This document shows, one piece after another, positions 6,939 to 14,624 of a stretch of DNA of 21,708 nucleotides. The notes beneath the pieces were generated by a model, which saw only the letters and a list, made by a program, of their open reading frames with translations, had not been told where the DNA came from and ran no database searches. A program made the translations under genes and the position numbers. Positions within the stretch are counted from its first letter, which is position 1. Each line of letters opens with the position of its first letter. The stretch is from JBKHJZ01 sp046537875 (GTDB lineage: Bacteria > Actinomycetota > Acidimicrobiia > Acidimicrobiales > VFJN01). The stretch is taken from the NCBI GenBank assembly GCA_046537875.1, contig JBKHJZ010000040.1, positions 1 through 21,708 on the forward strand. The letters are read 5' to 3'.

Positions 6939-7424
6939 ATGAGCGCAACCGACGAACTGTTGCAGAACGCCGAGCGCTACCGGGAGCGCTTCGACGGTGA
7001 GCTGCCGATGCCACCGGCCAGGAACGTCGCCGTGGTGGCGTGCATGGACGCCCGCCTGAACGTCTACGGGCTGCTCGGGCTGTCCGAGGGGGACGCGCAC
7101 GTCATCCGCAACGCCGGCGGCGTGGTATCCGACGACGTCATCCGGTCGCTGGCCATCTCCCAACGCCTGCTCGGCACGACCGAGGTCGTCCTCATCCACC
7201 ACACCGACTGCGGCATGCTCAGCTTCACCGACGACGAGGTGAAGGCGCAGATCGCCAAGGACACCGGGATCCGGCCGCCGTTCGCCCTCGAGGCGTTCGA
7301 CGACGTCGAGGACGACGTCCGCCAGTCGATCGCCCGCCTCGAAGCCAGCCCGTTCGTCGACAGCTCCGCGGTGCGCGGCTTCGTCTTCGACGTGGCGACC
7401 GGGGACCTGCGGCCGGTCGAGTGA
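6939..7424 (+). CDS. Small beta-class carbonic anhydrase
   Basis: 161 residues, close to the usual length of the short actinobacterial beta-carbonic anhydrases. The enzyme interconverts CO2 and bicarbonate with one zinc per subunit in the cytoplasm. Zinc ligands and catalytic residues are all in place: C35, D37 and R39 in ACMDARL, and H88 and C91 in IHHTDCGM. The spacing (C35, D37, H88, C91) equals that which I recall for Mycobacterium tuberculosis Rv1284. GDAHVIRNAGG (51-61) is the other family signature. The ATG at 6939 follows a -10-like box by 9 bases without a ribosome site. It stands alone between the WxL-like operon and a two-component system, with its own promoter and a downstream hairpin, so it is probably monocistronic. 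Confidence 0.95.
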   Translation: MSATDELLQNAERYRERFDGELPMPPARNVAVVACMDARLNVYGLLGLSEGDAHVIRNAGGVVSDDVIRSLAISQRLLGTTEVVLIHHTDCGMLSFTDDEVKAQIAKDTGIRPPFALEAFDDVEDDVRQSIARLEASPFVDSSAVRGFVFDVATGDLRPVE

Positions 7425-7426
7425 CA

Positions 7427-7465
7427 GGCGTGCCCGGCGCGCCCGGCACCACGGGCGGGCACGCC
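7427..7465 (+). terminator. Hairpin terminator after carbonic anhydrase
   Basis: GGCGTGCCCG (7427-7436) and CGGGCACGCC (7456-7465) form a perfect 10-bp stem with a 19-base loop, beginning 3 bases after the stop codon. There is no U-tract. A second, smaller hairpin, TCCTCC-CGCC-GGAGGA, lies at 7524-7539 before the next gene. Confidence 0.55.
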
Positions 7466-7561
7466 GCCCGGCCACCGCGCCCGGTGTCCGGCCCTCCCGT
7501 ACGCCGGGCGCAGTAGCCCGGGCTCCTCCCGCCGGAGGATGCCGGGCGGTCACCGGCGCCG

Positions 7562-7567
7562 TACCGT
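7562..7567 (+). promoter_or_regulatory. Possible -10 box for a leaderless kinase message
   Basis: TACCGT ends 6 bases before the GTG at 7574, and no ribosome site is visible. The spacing suits transcription starting at the start codon. The -35 region is not convincing. Confidence 0.3.
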
Positions 7568-7573
7568 GCGAAC

Positions 7574-8929
7574 GTGCGATCCGCCGCCGTCGCGCGCCCA
7601 TCCGAGGCAGAGCCCCTTGCCGGGGCGTCGGGCGTCCCCGCCTGGGTGACCGATGCCGCCATCGCGGTCGTGGTGGCGGTCGCCCAGACCGTCGGCGTCG
7701 CCCTGGCGGGCACCCACCAGGCCGACCGGACGCTCGGGCCGATCGGGGTGGTGCTGCTCGTGGGTGCGGCCGCCGGCCTGGTCGTGCGCCGGTCGCGGCC
7801 GGGGGTGGCCTTCGGCGTCGCCTTCCTGGCCACGATGGCCTACGTCGCCACCGATCAGCCCGACGGCCCCGCCTTCCTCGCGCTGATCGTGGCGTTCTTC
7901 ACGGCCCACCTCCGCGGCCTGCGCCGGGTGACGCTCGGCGCGCTCGTCGTCGGGTACGTGTGGTCGCTCTGGCTGGCGCCGCTGGTCGGCGGGGATCCCC
8001 TTCCCGGCCTCGCCGAGGCCGCGGGGCTCGCCGCCTGGTTGCTGGTGCTCGGGGCGGTGGCGGAGCTGGTGCGCAGCCGCCGGGAGCGGGCCGCCGAGGC
8101 GGCACGGGTCCATGACGAAGAGGCCCGGAGGCGGGCCAGCGAGGAGCGCCTCGTGATCGCCCAGGAGCTGCACGACGTGCTCGCCCACAGCATCTCGCTG
8201 ATCAGCGTCCAGGCCGGCGTGGCGCTCCACCTGCTCGACGAGCGCCCGGAGCAGGCCCGCCCGGCGCTCTCCGCCATCAGGGAGGCCAGCCGCGACGCCC
8301 TCGACGGGCTGCGCTCGGTCCTCGACGTGCTGCGCCAGGGGGAGGCGGCGCCCCGGGCACCGACATCCGGCATCCGCGACCTGGGCGCGCTCCTCGAGCG
8401 CACCCGGGCCACCGGTCTCGACGTGCAGCTCGAGACGACCGGCGCCCCGGGGCCGCTGCTGCCCACCGACGTCGACCTGGCCGCCCTGCGGATCGTCCAG
8501 GAGGCGCTCACCAACGTGGTCCGCCACGCCGACGCCGGCCGGGCGACCGTGCGGCTGACCTACGGCGACGACCACGTGACCGTGCAGGTGGACGACGACG
8601 GGCCCCGGCCACCGGGCGGTTCCGACGCCGCACCCGACGGGCCCGCCACCGGGCGGGGGCTCGCCGGCATGCGCGAGCGCGCCCGGTCGCTCGGCGGCAC
8701 GTTCCACGCCGGACCGCGACCGGGTCGGGGCTTCCGGGTGACGGCCAGGTTGCCGCGGCCGCCGGCCGACGACGACGACCCCGCGTCCGGCTCGGGGACG
8801 GCGCCCACCCGGGTGGCCGGCGACGAGCCCGCCGCCGGCGCACCCCCGACCACGGCGGACGATGACGGCGGTGCCGTCCCCGGCCCGCTCCCCGCGCCGG
8901 GTGTCGACGATCCTGGCGGGCACCGGTGA
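7574..8929 (+). CDS. NarL-class sensor histidine kinase with acidic C-terminal tail
   Basis: 451 residues from the GTG at 7574. Residues 24-165 contain several membrane helices (about 24-45, 56-72, 78-93, 99-112, 118-137, 147-165) with short loops, the usual membrane-sensing head of this kinase group. A linker rich in charged residues leads to HisKA_3, with phosphorylated H200 in AQELHDVLAHSISL. The ATPase domain shows an N-box (EALTNVVRHA) and G-boxes (DDDGPRPPG, GRGLAGMRERA). After the catalytic domain about 55 residues form a Pro/Asp/Gly-rich, probably disordered tail that is not usual for the family. The stop overlaps the regulator start (GTGA, 8926-8929). With the regulator and the downstream ABC exporter it probably forms an envelope-stress or antimicrobial-response module. 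Confidence 0.93.
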   Translation: MRSAAVARPSEAEPLAGASGVPAWVTDAAIAVVVAVAQTVGVALAGTHQADRTLGPIGVVLLVGAAAGLVVRRSRPGVAFGVAFLATMAYVATDQPDGPAFLALIVAFFTAHLRGLRRVTLGALVVGYVWSLWLAPLVGGDPLPGLAEAAGLAAWLLVLGAVAELVRSRRERAAEAARVHDEEARRRASEERLVIAQELHDVLAHSISLISVQAGVALHLLDERPEQARPALSAIREASRDALDGLRSVLDVLRQGEAAPRAPTSGIRDLGALLERTRATGLDVQLETTGAPGPLLPTDVDLAALRIVQEALTNVVRHADAGRATVRLTYGDDHVTVQVDDDGPRPPGGSDAAPDGPATGRGLAGMRERARSLGGTFHAGPRPGRGFRVTARLPRPPADDDDPASGSGTAPTRVAGDEPAAGAPPTTADDDGGAVPGPLPAPGVDDPGGHR

Positions 8930-9591
8930 TCCGGGTCGTGCTCGCGGACGACCAGGCCCTCGTCCGGGCGGGGTTCCGTGCGCTGCTCGACGCCCAGGAC
9001 GACATCGCCGTGGTGGGCGAGGCGGGCGACGGTGACGAGGCCGTCGGCCTCGCCCGGCAGGCGGCCCCCGACGTCGTGCTGATGGACATCCGCATGCCGG
9101 GCGTCGACGGGCTGGCCGCGACGCGCCTGATCGCCGAGGACGACCGGCTGGCGGGCGTGCGGATCGTGATCCTCACCACCTTCGAGCTCGACGAGTACGT
9201 GTTCGAGGCGATCCGCTCGGGGGCGAGCGGCTTCCTGGTGAAGGACACCGAGCCCCTCGAGCTGCTCCGCGCGCTGCGGGCCGTCGCCGAGGGCGACGCG
9301 CTGCTGTCGCCGGGGGTGACCCGCCGGCTGATCGGGGCCTTCGCGACGCAGACCCGCGAGCCTCGGCCCGTCCCCGAGCTCGACCAGCTCACCGACCGGG
9401 AGCGCGAGGTGATGACGCTCGTGGCCGAGGGGCTGACCAACGACGAGATCGCCGCGCGGCTGCACGTGAGCCCGCTGACCGTCAAGACCCACGTGAGCCG
9501 GGCGATGACCAAGCTCCGGGCCCGGGACCGCGCGCAGCTCGTGGTGTTCGCCTACGAGTCGGGGCTGGTGCGGCCCGGCTGGATCGACTGA
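8926..9591 (+). CDS. NarL/FixJ-type response regulator
   Basis: 221 residues from the GTG at 8926, inside the kinase stop. The receiver domain has D8-D9 in LADDQ, phosphoacceptor D54 in VLMDIRMPG, and K106 in FLVKDTEP. A LuxR-type helix-turn-helix occupies about 150-212 (LTDREREVMTLVAEGLTND, then PLTVKTHVSRAMTKL). It is partner to the kinase just upstream. The array of inverted repeats that begins about 30 bases after its stop, in front of the ABC genes, is a candidate but untested binding region. Confidence 0.96.
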   Translation: MIRVVLADDQALVRAGFRALLDAQDDIAVVGEAGDGDEAVGLARQAAPDVVLMDIRMPGVDGLAATRLIAEDDRLAGVRIVILTTFELDEYVFEAIRSGASGFLVKDTEPLELLRALRAVAEGDALLSPGVTRRLIGAFATQTREPRPVPELDQLTDREREVMTLVAEGLTNDEIAARLHVSPLTVKTHVSRAMTKLRARDRAQLVVFAYESGLVRPGWID

Positions 9592-9618
9592 TCCTGCGGC
9601 CCGCCGGCCGGGCCCCCG

Positions 9619-9910
9619 GTCAGAGCGTCCCGAGGTCGCCGGTCCCGCCGACCGGGGTTCCCAGGGCCATTGGCCCTGACCCGACCGGGGTTCCCGAGGT
9701 CATTGGTTCCGCCCCGAACGGGGTTCCCGAGGTCATTGGTTCCGGCCGGTGACGCGTGAGGCAATGGGTTCCGGATCCGGAACTCATTCCCTCGGGCGCT
9801 CGGTCGCGGAACCCATCGCCTCGGGAGCCCACTCTCGCCGGAACTCATCGCCTCGGGAACCCACCCCCGCCGGAACCCACCGACTCGGGGACCCCGTCGG
9901 TGCGGAACCG
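9619..9910. repeat. Two-armed array of 32/33-bp repeats around a 26-bp palindrome
   Basis: The 427-base gap 9592-10018 contains no credible gene, but most of it is repetitive. The left arm has three 33-bp units starting at 9654, 9687 and 9720 (core GGGGTTCCCGAGGTCATTGG, continuing TTCC) plus a degenerate unit before 9654. The right arm carries the same core on the other strand: units starting at 9779, 9808, 9840, 9872 and a decayed one at 9904, spaced 29, 32, 32 and 32. The shared core is TTCCCGAGGNNATNGGTTCC. The arms meet at 9763-9788, a 26-bp palindrome with one G-T pair centred on GGATCC. The first complete left unit also holds the hairpin AGGGCC-ATT-GGCCCT (9663-9677). No start codon with a ribosome site lies in it, and no unique spacers exist, so it is neither a gene nor a CRISPR. 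Confidence 0.85.
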
Positions 9911-10018
9911 ATCATCGGCCCACGGCAGCCCGGGTGGAGGGGACTACTGCGGCGGGAGCAGGCCGGAATCATCCCGCGGGGCGACGACGTTCCGTGCACC
10001 GGTCCGGACGATGGGGGC

Positions 10019-10804
10019 ATGCCCACAGAAACCACCAGGACCACCACCACGTCGACCGCCCCGGCCACCGCCCTCGCCGCCGGCGTGGCCGCCCGGGCCG
10101 TCGACGCCACCAAGGTGTACGGCTGGGGCGACACCGCGGTCGTCGCCCTCGACGGCGTGTCGGTCGAGCTCCCCGCGAGCCGCTTCACCGCGGTCATGGG
10201 GCCCTCCGGGTCGGGCAAGTCGACGCTCGTCCACTGCGTCGCGGGGCTCGACTCGCTCACCGAGGGGCGGGTGCTGATCGGCGACGTGGATCTCGGCACC
10301 CTCTCCGACCGGGAGCTCACGCTGCTGCGGCGCGACCGCATCGGGTTCGTGTTCCAGGCGTTCAACCTGGTCCCCACCCTGTCCGCACTGGAGAACATCG
10401 CGCTGCCCGCTCGCCTCGCCGGCCGCCGGCCCGATCGCGCCTGGCTCGACGAGGTGATCGGCACGATGGGCCTCGCCGACCGCCTGGACCACCGCCCCTC
10501 CGAGCTCTCGGGAGGCCAGCAGCAGCGGGTCGCGGTCGCCCGGGCACTCGCCGGGCGGCCCGACATCGTCTTCGCCGACGAGCCCACGGGCAACCTCGAC
10601 TCGCGCAGCGGGTCCGAGATCCTGGGGCTGCTGCGCAGCGCGGTCGACGACATGGGCCAGACGGTCGTGATGGTCACCCACGACCCGCTGGCGGCGTCGG
10701 TCGCCGACACGGCCCTGTTCATGGCCGACGGGCGCATCGTCGACCGCATCGAGTCCCCCACCGCACCCGCCGTCCTCGACCGCGTCTCGTCCCTGGGAGG
10801 TTGA
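10019..10804 (+). CDS. ABC transporter ATP-binding protein (MacB/LolD type)
   Basis: 261 residues from the ATG at 10019; the ribosome site is unclear (GGGGG only 2 bases away). A Thr/Ala-rich lead of about 20 residues precedes the nucleotide-binding domain. Walker A is GPSGSGKST (61-69), Q-loop Q113 in FVFQAFNLVP, signature LSGGQQQRV (163-171), Walker B IVFADEPTGNLD (183-194) and switch histidine H221 in VMVTHDP. The sequence around the Q-loop and the DEPTGNLDS string mark the MacB/LolD/FtsE family, which power FtsX-type permeases rather than conventional importers. The permease gene follows 3 bases later, so the pair is one operon. The likely role is mechanotransmission or export of lipids, lipoproteins or antimicrobial peptides; substrate is unknown. 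Confidence 0.96.
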   Translation: MPTETTRTTTTSTAPATALAAGVAARAVDATKVYGWGDTAVVALDGVSVELPASRFTAVMGPSGSGKSTLVHCVAGLDSLTEGRVLIGDVDLGTLSDRELTLLRRDRIGFVFQAFNLVPTLSALENIALPARLAGRRPDRAWLDEVIGTMGLADRLDHRPSELSGGQQQRVAVARALAGRPDIVFADEPTGNLDSRSGSEILGLLRSAVDDMGQTVVMVTHDPLAASVADTALFMADGRIVDRIESPTAPAVLDRVSSLGG

Positions 10805-10807
10805 GCC

Positions 10808-13345
10808 GTGCTGTCCCTCGCGCTCAAGGAGATGCGGGCGCACGCCCGCCGCCTCGTCGCCACGTCGCTCGCCGTCGTGCTGGGCGTGGCCTTCCTCACG
10901 GGCACCCAGGTGCTCTCCTCGACCCTCCGCGACAACTTCAACGAGCTGTTCGCCGAGGTGAACGCCGGCACCGACGTGGTGGTGCGCAGCGCCACCGATC
11001 TCGGCATGGACGCCCCGCGCGGCCTCATCGACCGGTCGCTGGTCGACCGGGTGGCCGAGGTGGAGGGCGTCGCAGCGCTCGAGCCGGTCGTGTCCGGCTA
11101 CGGCCAGCTGCTCGGCGCCGACGGCGACGCGATCGGCGGCAACGGACCCCCGCAGCTCGCCGGGAGCTGGACGACGAACCCGGACCTCAACCCCTACCGG
11201 CTGGCCGAGGGCCGGGCGCCCGCCGGCGACGACGAGGTGGTGGTCAACCGGGGAGCCGCCGAGGACGGCGACCTGGCCATCGGCGACACGACGACCCTGC
11301 TGACGCCGGAGCCGGTGGAGGTCACCATCGTCGGCGTCGCCACGTTCGGCGACGAGGACGGCCTGGGCGGCGTCACGTTCACCGCCTTCGCGCTCGACGA
11401 CGCCATGGAGCACATCGCCGGGTCGGCCGACGGGGTGTCGAGCATCGCCGTGCAGGCCACCGACGGCACCTCGCAGGAGGACCTGGCGGCCCGCGTGGGC
11501 GAGGTGCTGCCCCGCGGGGTCGAGGCGATCACCGGCGAGTCGGTCGCCGACGAGGCGACCGACGACATCGCCGCGACGTTCCTCGACATGCTCACCACGT
11601 TCCTCACCGTGTTCGCCGGCATCGCCCTGCTGGTGGCCACGTTCAGCATCTACAACACGTTCTCGATCATCGTGGCCCAACGCACGCGCCAGGCCGCGCT
11701 GCTGCGGGCGCTGGGCGCGGCGCGCGCCCAGATCGCCCGCTCGGTCGTGGGCGAGGCGCTGGTCGTCGGCGTGGTCGCCTCGCTGGTGGGCCTCGCGGCC
11801 GGCATCGGCGTCGCCGGGCTCCTCAAGGGCCTGTTCGACGCGGCCGGGTTCGCGCTGCCGGCGGGCGGCATCGTCGTCACCGGTGCCACCGTGGCGGCCG
11901 GCCTCGGGGTCGGGGTGATCGTCACCCTGGTCGCCGGGGTGGCGCCCGCGGTCAGGGCGGGGCGTGTCGCGCCGCTGGCCGCCGTGCGAGAGGCGGCCAC
12001 GGAGCGGACGTCGCCCTCGCGCTGGCGGCTGGTCGCCGGCGCCGTGCTGGCCGCCGTGGGCGTGGTCGCCACCATGCTCGCTGCGCTCGGCGACGACGAC
12101 ATGCTGGTCGTGGTGGGTGTGGGCGCCGCGCTCACCGTGGTCGGCGCGGTCGTCCTCGGCCCGGTGGCCGCCCGGCCGGTGGCCGCTCTGCTCGGTGCGC
12201 CCGTCGCCCGGCTGCGGGGGATGACCGGGGCCCTGGCCCGCCAGAACGCGCTGCGGAACCCCCGCCGCACCGCGGGGACGGCGTCCGCGCTGATGGTCGG
12301 CATCGCGGTCGTCACGCTCTTCACGGTGTTCGCCGCATCGCTGCAGGCGTCGCTGGACCGGACGGTCGACCGCTCGTTCGGCGGCGACCTCGTGGTGACG
12401 ACCGGCCCGTTCGGGGGCGGCGGCATCAGCCCCCGGCTGGCGAGCGAGGTGGGCGACCTCCCCGAGGTCGAGCTCGCGGTCGGCATCGGCCAGGGTGCGG
12501 CCCAGGTCGAGGGCGACACCAAGCAGCTGTCGGTCGCCGACCCCGGCGAGCTGGCGACTGTGCTCGACCTGGACCCCAGCCGCGGATCGGTCGCCGACCT
12601 CCGCGCGGGCGAGATGGCCGTCTCCGACGCCACCGCCGAGGCGAACGGCTGGCGCACCGGCGACACGGTCGCCGTCACGTTCGCCGACGGGCAGACCGAG
12701 GACCTGCGGATCGGGGCCACGTATGCGAGCGACGACCTGGCCGGCGGCTACCTCCTGCCCCGGTCGGTGTGGTCGCCCCACGCGGTGCAGGACATCGACT
12801 CGCTGGTGATCGTCGAGGCCTCCGACGGCACCACGGTGGCCGAGGCCGACGCTGCGGTCACCCGGGTCGCCGACCGGTTCGGCGGGCCGGACGTGGAGGA
12901 CCGCGAGGAGTTCGCCTCGACGATCACGGCCGGCGTCGACATGATGCTGACCGTCGTCTACGCCCTGTTGGCGCTGGCGATCGTGATCGCCCTGATGGGC
13001 ATCGCCAACACGCTCTCGCTGTCGGTCCACGAGCGCACCCGCGAGCTGGGCCTGCTGCGGGCCGTCGGCCAGACCCGGCGCCAGGTGCGGGCGATGGTGC
13101 GGTGGGAGTCGATGATCGTCGCCACGTTCGGCGCGGTCGGCGGCATCGCCCTCGGGGTCTTCCTCGGCTGGGCTCTGGTGCAGGCCGTCGGCACGGCCTC
13201 GGGCGGGCTGGGGGTGTTCGCCCTCCCCGCCGGCCGGCTGGCGCTGGTGCTGGCGGTCGGTGGGCTGGCCGGGGTGCTGGCCGCCGTCAGGCCGGCCCGC
13301 CGGGCCTCCCGGCTGGACGTGCTCGCCGCGATCGCGGCGGAGTGA
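10808..13345 (+). CDS. FtsX-like ABC permease with two MacB-type periplasmic domains
   Basis: 845 residues from the GTG at 10808, 3 bases after the ATPase stop. The order is: helix (17-37), extracytoplasmic domain (about 38-255), three FtsX helices (262-285, 313-340, 353-378), two central helices (408-425, 434-455), helix (492-511), second extracytoplasmic domain (about 512-705), then three FtsX helices (713-737, 768-790, 808-828). This ten-helix duplicated layout is typical of large single-chain permeases of the FtsX/MacB superfamily. Conserved coupling segments QRTRQAALLRALGA (291-304) and HERTRELGLLRAVG (741-754) follow the first helix of each FtsX domain and should contact the ATPase. As one chain holds both halves, it probably works with an ATPase dimer. 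Cargo is not predictable; control by the upstream two-component pair is inferred from position. Confidence 0.95.
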   Translation: MLSLALKEMRAHARRLVATSLAVVLGVAFLTGTQVLSSTLRDNFNELFAEVNAGTDVVVRSATDLGMDAPRGLIDRSLVDRVAEVEGVAALEPVVSGYGQLLGADGDAIGGNGPPQLAGSWTTNPDLNPYRLAEGRAPAGDDEVVVNRGAAEDGDLAIGDTTTLLTPEPVEVTIVGVATFGDEDGLGGVTFTAFALDDAMEHIAGSADGVSSIAVQATDGTSQEDLAARVGEVLPRGVEAITGESVADEATDDIAATFLDMLTTFLTVFAGIALLVATFSIYNTFSIIVAQRTRQAALLRALGAARAQIARSVVGEALVVGVVASLVGLAAGIGVAGLLKGLFDAAGFALPAGGIVVTGATVAAGLGVGVIVTLVAGVAPAVRAGRVAPLAAVREAATERTSPSRWRLVAGAVLAAVGVVATMLAALGDDDMLVVVGVGAALTVVGAVVLGPVAARPVAALLGAPVARLRGMTGALARQNALRNPRRTAGTASALMVGIAVVTLFTVFAASLQASLDRTVDRSFGGDLVVTTGPFGGGGISPRLASEVGDLPEVELAVGIGQGAAQVEGDTKQLSVADPGELATVLDLDPSRGSVADLRAGEMAVSDATAEANGWRTGDTVAVTFADGQTEDLRIGATYASDDLAGGYLLPRSVWSPHAVQDIDSLVIVEASDGTTVAEADAAVTRVADRFGGPDVEDREEFASTITAGVDMMLTVVYALLALAIVIALMGIANTLSLSVHERTRELGLLRAVGQTRRQVRAMVRWESMIVATFGAVGGIALGVFLGWALVQAVGTASGGLGVFALPAGRLALVLAVGGLAGVLAAVRPARRASRLDVLAAIAAE

Positions 13346-13373
13346 ATCACCACCCGGGCGCTCTCCCGCAGGT

Positions 13374-13409
13374 GCCGCCCCGGCCGGATCCCCCGCCGGC
13401 CGGGGCGGC
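13374..13409 (+). terminator. Perfect 14-bp hairpin after the permease gene
   Basis: GCCGCCCCGGCCGG (13374-13387) pairs without mismatch with 13396-13409 over an 8-base loop, about 28 bases after the permease stop. No U-run follows. It lies between convergent genes and could stop both transcripts. Confidence 0.65.
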
Positions 13410-13426
13410 GCCGCGCCCAGCGGCCG

Positions 13427-13514
13427 ATCGGACGGCGCAGGCCGGAGGACGACGCAGGCCGAACGACGGCGCCGGCGCCGAATCGGACGGCGCAGGCCGG
13501 AAAGCTGCGCAGGC
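13427..13514. repeat. Short GC-rich direct repeats between convergent genes
   Basis: The 20-mer ATCGGACGGCGCAGGCCGGA occurs twice, at 13427-13446 and 13482-13501 (period 55). The shorter core GCAGGCC appears four times (near 13437, 13454, 13492 and 13509) at alternating spacings of 17 and 38. The run ends just before the stop codon of the folP-like gene. It does not look coding. Confidence 0.7.
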
Positions 13515-13528
13515 CCGATCGTGCCGGG

Positions 13529-14443
13529 CTACGCGGTGGGGCCGACGGGGCGCTCGTGGCGCAGGTCGACGGCGAGCAGCGTGGCGTCGGGCAGGTCGGC
13601 CCGCCCGGCGAGCACCCCGGCCACCGACAGGAAGTCGGCCACGGCCTCGACGTCGTGGACCCGCAGGATGCTCCCCGGCGGCCCGAGCACGTGCCCGACC
13701 GCGGCGAGCGTGCCCGCCAGCCGCCGGCCGGGCGGCCGGCCGGTGATCGCACCGATGAAGTCCTTGCGCGACAGCGCCAGCAGCACCGGTCGGCCGAGCG
13801 CACGGACCCGGTCGAGGCCGCGGAGCACCTCCACGGTCTGCGCCGGCGTCTTCGCGAAGTCGGGGCCGGGATCGACCACGATCGCCTCGCGGGGAACGCC
13901 CCGCGCCAGCGCCTCGTCGATCCTGGCCGCGAGGAAAGCCACCACGTCGGCGATCACGTCGTCGTACAGGTCGGGGTCGAGAACCTTCTGCTTGGGCCGG
14001 GCCCGGGTGTGCATGATCACCAGGCCGGCGCCGGCCGCGGCGCACAGGTCGGCGACCTCGGGGTGCGTCAGCCCGCCCACGTCGTTGACGACCGCGGCGC
14101 CCGCCGCCAGCGCCGCCTCGACGACCGCGGGGCGGTAGGTGTCGACCGAGATGACGGCGTCGGGCAGCTCGGCCCGGATGCCCTCGATCACCGGCACCAC
14201 GCGGGCGATCTCCTCGTGGGTCGAGATCTCGGGCACCCCGGTGATCGCCGACTGGCCGCCCACGTCGAGGAGGGTCGCCCCCTGGGCCACCAGGTCGACG
14301 GCGTGCTGCACGCGCTGCCCGGTGGTCGGATGCAGCCCCCCGTCGGAGAACGAGTCCGGTGAGGCGTTCACGATGCCCATCAGCACCGGCTCGCTCAGGT
14401 CGAAGCTGCGGCCGCGCACGGTCAACGTGGGCGCTGCGGTCAT
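13529..14443 (-). CDS. folP: Dihydropteroate synthase homologue (FolP2-like)
   Basis: 304 residues from the ATG at 14443, reading to a TAG at 13529. It is a TIM-barrel pterin-binding protein. Dihydropteroate synthase joins 4-aminobenzoate to the pterin pyrophosphate in folate synthesis. Recognisable sites: MGIVNASPDSFSDGG (22-36), SVDT with D101, VVNDVGG with N120, VVDPGPDFAKT with D191, SRKDFIG with K227, and RVHDV with R261. The usual DIGGESTRPG loop reads DVGGQSAITG here, so the Thr-Arg pair is absent (residues 66-67). The neighbour just upstream on the same strand is gpgS, the same order as mycobacterial folP2 (Rv1207) and gpgS (Rv1208), where FolP2 is a paralogue of doubtful synthase activity. 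Either a true FolP or a FolP2-like paralogue is possible; presence of another folP elsewhere would decide. Confidence 0.88.
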   Translation of the reverse strand: MTAAPTLTVRGRSFDLSEPVLMGIVNASPDSFSDGGLHPTTGQRVQHAVDLVAQGATLLDVGGQSAITGVPEISTHEEIARVVPVIEGIRAELPDAVISVDTYRPAVVEAALAAGAAVVNDVGGLTHPEVADLCAAAGAGLVIMHTRARPKQKVLDPDLYDDVIADVVAFLAARIDEALARGVPREAIVVDPGPDFAKTPAQTVEVLRGLDRVRALGRPVLLALSRKDFIGAITGRPPGRRLAGTLAAVGHVLGPPGSILRVHDVEAVADFLSVAGVLAGRADLPDATLLAVDLRHERPVGPTA

Positions 14444-14449
14444 CGGGCC

Positions 14450-14455
14450 AGGGTA
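14450..14455 (-). promoter_or_regulatory. Possible -10 box of a leaderless folP message
   Basis: On the minus strand TACCCT ends 6 bases before the ATG at 14443, and there is no ribosome site between them. This suggests folP can be transcribed from its own start, apart from gpgS 181 bases upstream. Confidence 0.28.
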
Positions 14456-14592
14456 AGGACGTGAGCGGATAGGCGCACGTCCTCTTGGCGCACCGTGGTC
14501 TGTGTTGCCAGGAGGCCTCGCTGTAGGGCCGTGGCTCACGCTGCACATGCCGTACAGGTCAGCATCCACATCCGGCCCATCCGCTCGGCCTC

Positions 14593-14617
14593 AGCCCCGG
14601 CTTTCTCCGGTGGGGCT
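14593..14617 (-). terminator. Weak hairpin after gpgS
   Basis: AGCCCC (14593-14598) and GGGGCT (14612-14617) form a 6-bp stem with a 13-base interior that can pair a little further. It starts 7 bases after the gpgS stop. It could be a weak terminator between gpgS and folP, which have a 181-base gap. Confidence 0.35.
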
Positions 14618-14624
14618 CGACCCG

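Noticed and set aside
9619..9910. CRISPR array or repeat-protein gene.
   Set aside because: There are no unique spacers, half the units are inverted, no cas genes are near, and translations in either direction lack a start with a ribosome site.
9934..13746. A 1270-codon open frame on the plus strand, and a similarly long one on the minus strand (9944-13030), over the ABC genes.
   Set aside because: They are Arg/Gly/Ala-rich low-complexity translations produced by high GC in the wrong frame; the ABC ATPase and permease frames carry all recognisable motifs.
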